The position numbers were made by a program, and so were the translations under genes. From contig CAJNOJ010000293.1 in assembly GCA_905250025.1 (NCBI GenBank), positions 1 to 64,000 of the forward strand: 64,000 nucleotides of DNA. Reading direction: 5' to 3'. Below, piece after piece: positions 55,901 to 64,000 of this stretch (position 1 is its first letter; every line of letters begins with the position of its first letter). Under the pieces are notes generated by a model. That model made no database searches and had not been told where the DNA came from. It saw only the letters and a list, made by a program, of their open reading frames with translations. This DNA is from Adineta ricciae. Taxonomy: Eukaryota > Rotifera > Eurotatoria > Adinetida > Adinetidae.

Positions 55901-58331
55901 CAATGTCAGCGAGCAGAAGCAGCAGCAAAAGAAGAAGGAGAAAAAGAAGAAAACGTTAATGTTTCCATGGTGGTTTGTTTTGCTTGGTTATGGACTATGT
56001 CTAATCAGTGTGACTGTTTCCATTCTGTTCATCATTGCTCGCGGCATTGAGTTTGGTGATGAGAAGACTGAGAAATGGTTGATATCCATTATCAGTGGTT
56101 TATTTTCTTCAATTCTGTTCACTCAACCACTGAGAGTGAGTATTGCTTGTTCTTGTGATCACATGTGTAACACACATGTCTTGTTGCTTTAGATCATAGC
56201 ATTGGCCATTTTCTTTGTTTGTTTTTGTCGAAGCCCACATAATGATGAAGAAGCAGACGAGTTGTTAAATGACCACGATCAAATCGATCTACAAGCTGAT
56301 GAAGAATATCTGCATGCATTGCAGGTTTGTCTCTGTAATGTTTTTTTTACATTTAATAGGAATTCATGTATTGTAGAACAAATCTCTGTTCACTCGCCCA
56401 GCATCTTTTCCTGTTCATTGTTTGAACGAAGGTGAAATCGTTCGTTTGCGTAATGAGCGATTGAGACAGATGCAAATGTGGTCTGTCATTCATGAAATAA
56501 TGCTGCGTGCGTGTTTTTTGTCAGTAGTTTATGTGTTGATCTATTCGAGCCGAGATTCAAATGCATTTCATCAGGTGCATCATCTTAGAAGATATTTCCT
56601 CAATCCAACACAAGCTGATCTTGATTATACAAAAGTTAGTTTTCTAGTCGAGCTTAATTTCATGGTCTACTGTGAATTGATTTAGATTTCAACTGTTGAT
56701 CAGTATTGGCATTGGTTGGAAAAGAGTTTTGTCGATGATCTTCGTGCTCAGCAGTGGTACAATGGTGATCCACCTCGATATCTCACTGGTTTCATTGATG
56801 ACAAAGCGAATCGTTTGATTGGATGGGCAACGATGAGGCAGTTGAGAGTTAGATCTGCATTATGTCAAATGAAAAATAGCATCTCTTCGATATGTCAGGG
56901 TGACTATAGTGTGAAGAATGAAGATCGAGAATCGTATGCACCTGGGTGGTTTAATCGATCGTCACAAACGTTTCATTCATCAGTTGGAAAAGCATTTCGA
57001 TACACATTTGGTGATGAGCTAGACACATATGTATATGTTGGAGATTATGCAAGTTATGGAAGTGGTGGTTATGTGTATGAATTTCGTGGTCGATTGAACG
57101 ATGTTCAAAGTAATATTTCTGCACTTCATCAACTCGGTTGGATTGACAATCAGACTCGAGCTGTGATCATTCAGATGACTTTGTACAATGCTAACGTTGA
57201 GCTGTTCACCGGTGTGACTTTTCTTGCTGAATTTCTTTCATCAACTGGAGTGTCGACGAGTGCTCGTTTTGAACCCATTACTTTCTATGGTAAGCAAACC
57301 TATTAACACTTTCTATATATACAGCTTTTTCTCTTCTTTCCTAGCATTCAGATCAATTTTTGAGTTAGTCTGCATAATTATATATATGCTGGTGATCTTG
57401 TACTTCATGTGGATTGAAGCGAAATCATTGTTTGATCTAAGATGGAAATACTTTGTTGGTTTCTGGTGCTATGCTCAGCTGGGAATCATCATTTGTTCAT
57501 GGGCAAGTGTTGTCATCTACATCTGGCGATACAGAGAAAGTCAACGAATCGGTCAGTTATTTGACGAAACGAATGGTTACGTTTATGTCAATCTACAACT
57601 AGCCATATATGTCAATGATGTTCTAACATATTTGTTGGGGTTTTGTTGCTTTTTTGGTACAATTCAATTGGCTAAATTATGTCGACATAATTCACGACTT
57701 TGTTTGTTCATTCATACACTTCAGTATTCTGCTAAAGAGCTATTATCGTTTTCAGTGATGTTCTCGTTGGTGTTTACATCATTTATGTGTCTCTTTTATC
57801 TCTTATTCCAGTCGAAACTGCGAGAATGTGCAAGTCTATTGGGAACGGCACAGATGTTATTCGAAATGACATTGATGAAATTCAACGCACAGGAGCTGAG
57901 TGGAGCAGCGGCATTTCTTGGTCCCTTTTGCTTTAGTTTATTCATAATATGCGTGGTATTCGTGTGTATCAGTATGTTTATGTCAATTATTAGTGATAAT
58001 TTTCGTTGCATAAGAAAAAATGTCGATGATAAACACACTGAAGTATTTTCATTGATGTTGGAAACATTTGTAAAATGGATAGGTAACGAGTATTGAACTG
58101 ATTTTAGTTTTACAAATGTATGGTGTCTGTTTAGGATTGAAAAGCGTATCAGAGGAAGAGATTCAAGCTGAACGAGATGCACAAATGCATGAAGAGTATC
58201 ACGACCCGATTGAACGCTTTCCAGAAAAGATCGATCAATTATTATTCGCTCTGAATGAAGTAAGCTCTGTTAATTGGAGTAAGATTGGTCACATCTCTCA
58301 TTATCGATTTTTGTAGATCTATATGGATTAA
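46905..58331 (+). CDS. NHL-REJ-GPS-PLAT-polycystin receptor channel
   Basis: NHL part: exons 46905-47796, 47957-48853, 49045-49074, 49123-49212 and 49369-50259 hold three propeller blocks with repeats such as LYVADQYNHRIQLF, plus Thr-rich linkers. Linker 50753-50815 leads to the REJ-like region (51259-51719, 51779-52086, 52141-52361, 52391-52669, 52724-53394 and others). A GPS site CYSTHLTTFAGGF (about 54840-54880) is followed by a membrane helix, the PLAT domain (YFYQIIVFTGQRRDAG, about 55078-55450), further helices, the extracellular polycystin loop (56686-57289) and six-helix pore part (57345-58082). Last exons are 58135-58259 and 58317-58331. Every join I checked keeps phase. Polycystin-1 relatives are autoproteolysed mechano- or ligand-sensing channel subunits, often ciliary. 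NHL propellers in front are unusual. The single-gene model needs RNA proof; the 5' end is uncertain. Confidence 0.75.
48062..48595 (+). repeat. Duplicated NHL tract, copy A
   Basis: About 520-530 bp in NHL block 2 repeated at 49481-50001 with a constant offset of 1406 bp and about two visible mismatches, while flanking parts of the blocks differ clearly. Confidence 0.85.
49468..50001 (+). repeat. Duplicated NHL tract, copy B
   Basis: Partner of copy A in NHL block 3. Identity collapses abruptly after TCTTACTA on the right and before GGTATCTTCATC on the left, as expected of a gene-conversion tract or a recent partial duplication. Confidence 0.85.
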
Positions 58332-59161
58332 AAAGAAGCCGATGTGTTAAAAGACAAACCATTGTAATCCTTGAATGAAATATTCTTTTATAAAGCTTTT
58401 TGTCACAAAGTGTTGCTTGTCATTTGCATTCAATATCGATTCAATTAAATTTAAGAAATCTTAAACGTGCTTACATAGAGTAAAAGGACCGACAGTACAC
58501 GGAAGGATAAATTGGGTGGTTATGAGAAACTGTGATTAAAAAGTAAGATTATCATTAATTGTCCTTGTATTAGTGTTACGATGTGATGGCATCAGGATAC
58601 ATCCACCTCTACTCATCTTTTCTTTTGCTCATGTTCGTTTATACATTCCTATGTTAATGAACAAACTGTATACATTCAAAAAGAAACAGAGAAGCAAGCT
58701 TTATTATTTCTTCGGTATGAAAGTCAATGACACATTGCATGAAACATGATGTGGGAGAAATACTGTCCTATCCAGTTACAAATGTTTGATGTAAACTAAA
58801 TTCGCGTTCTTTATCTTGCTATATAGTATGGTACTGTTACCTATCGCACACTCTCGTTGTCTGTTGATGAAAAATGTGATTGTTACATAGATAATCAACA
58901 AGTGGGAATAGCATTCAAGCAAGGCGTGTACGAAAAGAAAAGAAAGAGATAGATATATGTATGGATTTGAAGGTGATAAGAGTAATGATTGATTTTATGC
59001 CTAAATCCTTCTAATCTTCTTTTTCTCCTTGCGCCAATACTTCGTATATTAGGATATTCTGGAAGAATTCTAGTTGAGTTGAACTGTCTATCATCTATCT
59101 TGTTCTCTTGTAGACAAAGAGAAACTTATATAGCATTAGTATCCTATAATTAGAGTCAGTA
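58332..59161. other. Intergenic
   Basis: 3' flank of the receptor gene and upstream region of the next membrane protein. No gene seen. Confidence 0.6.
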
Positions 59162-60017
59162 ATGTACGGTTCACAGATCCAAAATGATCGTCGTGATCAA
59201 ATCAGGAAACAGCAAAAGATTCTGATCATTTTGACCGCACTCGGATTGGTACGTTCCCTTCTTTACACTTATTCTTTTCGATCATGTTATGATTATAAGT
59301 ATTTAGGTAACATATGTAGTGGTAAGCATGTTCGAAACTGTTTCAATGGGACGATACAAGAATCAATCACAAACGATAGATGTCGAAGAGAAAATCATTG
59401 ATCGTTTTAACGATGGTATGTCTCTTTCTAATATTTTTGGCGATATTCAATTAAGGTACGAATGCACCGTTGAAAAATAGAACGTATGCTGTCAAAAATT
59501 ATTTGAAATTCCTCCAAGATCTGATAGTATTGGTTCCTCATGAAAAAAAGTTTCTATTTTAGTCTGGCAAGATATGGTACTGGAGTGCATTTGTCTTTAT
59601 TTTATAATCAAACTCGATCGTGTCGGTGTACTCATGGTAAACACAGGAATCTGTTTTTCGTATTGTATGAATTATTCTTCATCCTATTTTATATTCCAGT
59701 TTGCATGGATCGCAGTAGCTGGTGTACTCTTATTATCTGTTCATTTCGTTGTTTCTGTCTTCTTTGGCTTCAAACCAGCATCAGTATCAGGATCGACTGT
59801 TGACACAAGCAGCTCCACAACATCTGTGGAGATCTTCTATATTATTCTTTACTTCATTGATATCATTATATTTGTGAGTGTTAGTACCTTGTCTGTCAGT
59901 TGAATTCTTCAATTATTTCATCTTTAGATATTGCAAGTGATATATCTATTTAATTTAAGCAAATCATTAAAACAACATATTAGGCAAAGCGGTTCGCAAC
60001 AAACTTTACTCATCTGA
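59162..60017 (+). CDS. Four-helix membrane protein, five exons
   Basis: Exons 59162-59248, 59307-59415, 59563-59636, 59700-59873 and 59928-60017 join in phase to 177 residues. Hydrophilic N-terminus (MYGSQIQNDRRDQIRKQQK), then helices ILIILTALGLVTYVVV, MVLECICLYFIIKL, FAWIAVAGVLLLSVHFVV and FYIILYFIDIIIFILQVI, and a short polar tail. The topology is that of a tetraspan-like protein with the N-terminus inside. No family signature such as CCG is visible. It is not obviously related in sequence to the four-helix protein at 37788-38500. The model depends on five short GT-AG introns; the unspliced frames are all broken by stops. Confidence 0.65.
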
Positions 60018-60749
60018 GAAAGATTATCACTTCAGTAAAAATTTTCTTTTTTTCCCTTCTTCACAGAGTAAATTTTCGAATATACGCTTGGATACGGTTT
60101 TGCTACGCTTCATTTTCTCATTTATTCGGTACAAATAGTTGATTGCTATCGTAATAATCGCGTGTCGCAACATTACATCATGACGTAGTATCAACAGCTG
60201 TCCTCTCATCGAATGTTGAGGATAAGGATGTAAAACATGGAGTTAATAAATATGTATTTGTAACGATAACTTCTCTTTTATACATATTTGTGTTGCTTCT
60301 TTGGCCATGATGGGGGTGAGGAGAGCATTGCGGATCTTTCATGGGAACCTATATAAAAATGTGGATACATTGTTAATATGCCGCCGTACATCGACAGTCG
60401 GTAAAGCAGGTAATCTAACTCTAAACCACGACATACAATACCTACTCCCGTATCTTTATTAGAATTGAAAACAAATCTCATCACAGGTTTCTTGCTTATT
60501 ATGCTATAAAAGTATGATCAGTATGTACGAAATAATCAATTCTTCATCCTTTTTTCCTATGTTTCTCGCTACTAAAGCTTCTTTGACACTATTATTGCCA
60601 ATAAAACATGGTAGTTATACATGGAAACAATGACAAAAATAATATTTGCATGTTTTCAAGCGCACTTTGAAAATGTTCTTATAATTTCAATTTTTTCTCT
60701 TCTGCTCTCATAGTGTGTAAATAGAAGCAATCTTTTGAAACGTATCAAT
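60018..60749. other. Intergenic
   Basis: No gene seen; a 68-codon minus frame at 60278-60484 has no domain. Confidence 0.55.
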
Positions 60750-62093
60750 ATGAAGCGTTCGACAAGAGTTGTAGCTGTTAGAGCTAAGAAAAAACCAAAT
60801 GGGTACCAAGATTATTCACAATCCCAAACTGTACGTATTACTGTAACGACTTATTCATATTAACTTCAATAATCTTTCGACAGATTCAAGCAAAGCCTTT
60901 TAGTTCCACTGATCTCAGAGTGAAGAAGTCAGACATAGTGTTGAATCAATCAGATCTGACAACAAATAAACTACAGTCTCAGGTAGGACATTTTCTGGAT
61001 ATGCTTTCTTTGAAGTTTTATTTTAATCTAAAGAGATCGCCACCTTTAATTCATTTTGACTCGTTTTATACAACAAGTCATTCGAAAGCTTCATTTTTAT
61101 CTCGCATTGAACCATTCTCAACATCAAAGTCATTAGGTGTCACTCCTAACATATCTTTGTTCAACAGCAAAGAGGTATTAGCAAACTTTCGATCTATGAA
61201 AAGATTTTAATGTGGCGTATGTTCATTGTATACGATATTAAGGCTGAAACTGGAAACCGAGATCGATATGACTATTATCGTCGACGTCGCCGCCGTCATT
61301 CACATCCTTTGAAAGCATTTTTTTCGTGTTGTTCGCCATGTTGTTGCTTAGCATCCAGTCTACTCCTAGCGTTGGCTCTTGCCAGTGTTGCTACACTGGT
61401 TGGACTATTGCTCATAAATAAATTGAGCACAACAACAAGAAGTAAGTTTGCTCTACTTCACATTATCATCAGTTCTCTGTGAAAACATTCTGTTTGGTCA
61501 GTAACATCGGCATCAACAGCATTCACAACTAGCACCGTGACTGTAGCAACGACGCTAACTAGTACCAGCACCAGCACCAGCGTCAGTACAACAACTAGCA
61601 CCGTAACTGTAGCAACGACGCTAACTAGTACCAGCACCAGCACCAGCGTCAGTACAACAACTAGCACTGTAACTGTAGCAACGACGCTAACTAGTACCAG
61701 CACCAGCACCAGCATCAGTACAACAACTAGCACCGTAACTGTAACAACTACAGATACGACTACTGTCACAATGACTACAGAAACAACTACACAGACGACA
61801 AGTAGTACAACTACTACAGGTAATAGATGAAAAGATTTTCTAGTATTCATAAAGAACCCTACTTGTTTTCTTCGAAACCAAAATATCACTTTCATATTTA
61901 CAGGTATTGTTAGTATATCTTCAACGCGAGGTAACTATTATGCTCGTGACGCCATCGTTATCAGTTGTTCAACTCCTTGGACGAACCTTACTATTGAAAT
62001 CATTGTACCGAAAACTGTTGGTGCAACATTCAATGGGCAATCCAATTCATTTTCAACTGGACAAGTCACCCAGTCTTATGTTGACACTGGCAC
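60750..62093 (+). CDS. Single-pass membrane protein with Thr/Ser repeat stalk (3' end lost at N)
   Basis: Exons 60750-60830, 60884-60982, 61168-61441, 61502-61819 and 61904-62093 join in phase. The basic cytosolic N-terminus (MKRSTRVVAVRAKKKPNGY) and an Arg-rich cluster lead to a Cys-rich FFSCCSPCCCL segment, likely palmitoylated, and one transmembrane helix (SLLLALALASVATLVGLLLI). The extracellular side starts with a mucin-like stalk of 66-bp repeats, then GIVSISSTRGNYYARDAIVI, the start of a small beta domain. The N at 62094 ends it. The plan (Thr-rich stalk before a domain) parallels the gene at 2-1010. Type II orientation is inferred from the positive N-terminal side. Confidence 0.65.
61528..61750 (+). 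repeat. 66-bp tandem repeat, three copies plus a partial one
   Basis: Units at 61528-61593, 61594-61659 and 61660-61725 are nearly identical and encode the 22-residue Thr/Ser/Val unit (TSTVTVATTLTSTSTSTS plus VSTT). A partial fourth copy follows. In frame, so the stalk can grow or shrink by 22 residues. Not a CRISPR: no spacers. Confidence 0.9.
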
Positions 62094-62094
62094 N
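62094..62094. other. Single N, likely scaffold join
   Basis: The only ambiguous base seen. Both the plus-strand membrane protein and the minus-strand nucleotidyltransferase-like gene stop making sense exactly here, so the two sides may not be adjacent in the genome. Confidence 0.7.
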
Positions 62095-62833
62095 TTTGCC
62101 ATTCTTTTCCAGTCATATATCTTCGTAGTTGAACAGCTGATATTTTATTCTGTTTATAATCATTAACTTCATAGAAGAAATAGTACGGATAATCGCACGG
62201 TAGGTGTAGAAATATTCCCAGACCGGTCCCTTTGACTTTATATTTCGGTTCAATTGCACCCATGTCTCTTGGATACAAATTAGTATCGAAAACGATACCA
62301 GATGGCAAGTGCCAATGCTGTGAGAAAAAAGCATTGAACATAACGCAAGCATCTATATCTACATCACTTCCATCGGTCGAAGCCAAGCGAATATCATAAT
62401 CAGACTCAGGATCTCGGCTACCCGCCTCGTTTTCAACAATGATTTGATTGGGAAATAACTTCATGAGTTGATCTAAGAGATCATCAATGTAGGCTGCGCG
62501 ATATTTGCAAAGCTTGAGCATAAATTCAGTCATATGTTTTGGCGTTAGTTGCCGCACAGTTTGTAGGATATACTGAGAAATGTTGTTTTCTACACTATCA
62601 ACGTTTGAATCATCACAGAAGAATTTGCGAAGTATTTCCCAGTTTTGAATTCCCCGTATAATTTGATCAGATGTGTATTGACTAGTAAAGATAACTTGCG
62701 CGTGTTCATCCAAAATGATAATGTACTCATCTGGAATATTTGGTATTTGAAGTTTGTTGATATTGCTTTGCAGTGAACTTGTAGTTTTAAGATCACTGTG
62801 CAGCGATATGATTGATGCTTGTACGGTTTCCAT
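62095..62833 (-). CDS. Nucleotidyltransferase-like protein (C-terminus lost at N)
   Basis: Minus-strand frame of about 246 residues from ATG 62833 (METVQASIISLHSDLKTTSS). Residues 133-160 read VENEAGSRDPESDYDI...SDVDI: an hGS turn, a D-Y-D pair and a further acidic pair, like the pol-beta nucleotidyltransferase catalytic pattern (GS, DxD, third Asp). The N-terminal 130 residues are helical without known motifs. A conserved NLYPRDMG segment follows. If a true transferase, it could act on nucleotides, RNA or proteins, as in the CCA-enzyme, OAS/cGAS and MNT groups; none of these can be chosen. The 3' end is missing because of the N. The role is unproven. Confidence 0.5.
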
Positions 62834-64000
62834 GGATAGTTTATCAGGATGAATGACAAATTATCGAAAATGTTGATTATCTTGCAAAGGTATCTATTTT
62901 AAAATCAAGTTTTAGTAAATCTAGAATTGAGAGTGTAATTGAATATCTTTGCGGGGATGAGGGAGCACGTATACGTGCATTGCTGTCTCTTGACGCTCAT
63001 CTACACTATGATTTTATTCCCTTTGTATCAATGCTGATTATCTTATCCGTTGATGCTTTCGGATCTTAACAAGACACAATGGTGAAAGTCAATGTTAATT
63101 GATGCACATTCTACACTATGATTTTATGCGTGAGTACGAATGAAAGAACGTAATAGCATTTTATACACTCGTTATCTGTTCATTATACTTCGCAATAGAA
63201 AGTGCAATGTGAAAGTAAAATTAAACAAAACGATGACAAGTCTATTAGTTTTCATTTATGCACAAAAAAACAATTAATTTAAAGATAGATAAGACGAGTA
63301 AAAAGTATGTTTTCAATTTTAGTTAATTTACTCACTAATTGTTTATTGTAAGGAGAAAGAGTACGAAAGAAAAGGACAGACAATACAGCACGCTTGTGCT
63401 TCACCAGTGCAAACCGAAAAACAAATTTTGGAATAAAAAGCCATACAGAATGGCCCACATCTAGATTTCGTGTAGTAGTTAATTTGTGCAGGTCCCATTC
63501 TTTACTGTACTGAACTGATTCCAGAAGAAAAAACTCGGACTAGCCAATGTTGAAAATCTATTACAAAAATCAAATAATACATAGTATTGTGTTGCAGTAG
63601 ATCAAGAATCTTGTTGGCTGATTCTTTTTATAGGTGTAATCATCCGCGTCAGCAACTTAAACAATTTTTAAAATTATATGACGATGCATATACGCCAGAA
63701 AATGCGTGACGCTTTACAAGTAGCATTTCATAACACAGTATACGCGTCGAAAATAAAGCGTGTAATGTTGAAAGTAATTACCACGGTGTTAGCGAAAGAT
63801 ATGAGTATTCTTCGATATGGATGGATTCAAAATTCTAAGCATTATACATACTGACTTTAGTTGAGTCAATTGAATGCATTGTATATGCATTCATGCAAAA
63901 TATGGTGATAGAACAGTGGAATAGTTGAATCACCTCGTCTGCCGACTCTGCATTTAAACGAGGAATCACGACAGAGCTCTAGGGTGTGGATGGACGAACG
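62834..64000. other. Intergenic with one possible coding relic
   Basis: No intact gene. At 63636-63712 an AG acceptor is followed by a frame reading CNHPRQQLKQFLKLYDDAYTP to a stop, which looks protein-coding and recalls a segment before the ART domain in rotifer ADP-ribosyltransferases, but nothing matching follows. Probably a fragment. Confidence 0.4.

Noticed and set aside
61528-61750. Direct repeats as a CRISPR-like array
   Set aside because: Repeats are contiguous, in frame and coding, in a eukaryotic gene; there are no spacers.
61458-61895. 145-codon Val-rich minus-strand frame
   Set aside because: It is the antisense of the Thr/Ser 66-bp repeats; long open frames are expected opposite ACN codons.
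1-64000. tRNA or rRNA genes
   Set aside because: No convincing T-loop plus A/B box combination or ribosomal sequence was recognised by eye; a tRNAscan run would be needed to exclude tRNAs.

Overview
The window is animal nuclear DNA and fits a bdelloid rotifer (Adineta/Rotaria type) best. It is AT-rich, coding genes alternate strands, and nearly all introns are GT-AG and only about 45-60 bp long. The gene families are also typical of bdelloids: arginine ADP-ribosyltransferase plus TPR proteins, NHL-repeat proteins, large REJ/PLAT/polycystin proteins, Thr-rich membrane proteins and several intronless, bacterial-looking enzymes. I cannot fix the genus, and taxonomy is inference. One N at 62094 breaks a gene on each strand and is probably a scaffold join.

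Layout. 1-1010: 3' end of a Thr-rich, discoidin-like surface protein. 2.0-7.5 kb: decayed region with a possible broken Cys-rich peptide gene, a frameshifted ADP-ribosyltransferase and a dead integrase transposon with 18-bp terminal inverted repeats (3844-6190). 7.5-14.4 kb: ART-TPR protein, secreted Cys-rich protein, leucine-rich-repeat membrane protein and a Gly/Tyr-rich peptide. 14.5-31.1 kb is dense: stand-alone MLLE protein (-), SABATH methyltransferase (-), J-like/ankyrin/PARP-like protein (-), CPA2 Na+/H+ exchanger (+), Sec14-like protein (+), UNC-93-like transporter (-), prolyl iminopeptidase (-), ADP-ribosylglycohydrolase (+), ERMP1-like M28 peptidase (+) and FMN 2-hydroxyacid oxidase (-). 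32-39 kb: condensation-type acyltransferase (-), an apparent FAF1-UAS/F-box fusion (+), D-2-hydroxyacid dehydrogenase (+), a four-helix membrane protein (-) and a 52-residue repeat microprotein (-).

40.5-58.3 kb is a receptor-channel locus. The intact gene (46.9-58.3 kb) joins three NHL propeller blocks, Thr-rich linker exons, REJ region, GPS/GAIN, PLAT and a polycystin channel by phase-compatible exons. A second copy (40.6-42.3 kb) has decayed and lost most of its middle. Between them lies a beta-helix gene (-) split by one in-frame TAG. 59-62.9 kb: a four-helix membrane protein, a Thr/Ser-repeat membrane protein cut at the N, and a nucleotidyltransferase-like gene (-) cut at the same N.

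Two themes recur. NAD/ADP-ribose biology appears as two ART genes (one dead), a PARP-like gene and an ADP-ribosylglycohydrolase. Modular surface proteins are built from phase-1 exons. These are ordinary separate transcription units; I see no operon. No tRNA, rRNA or CRISPR array was recognised.
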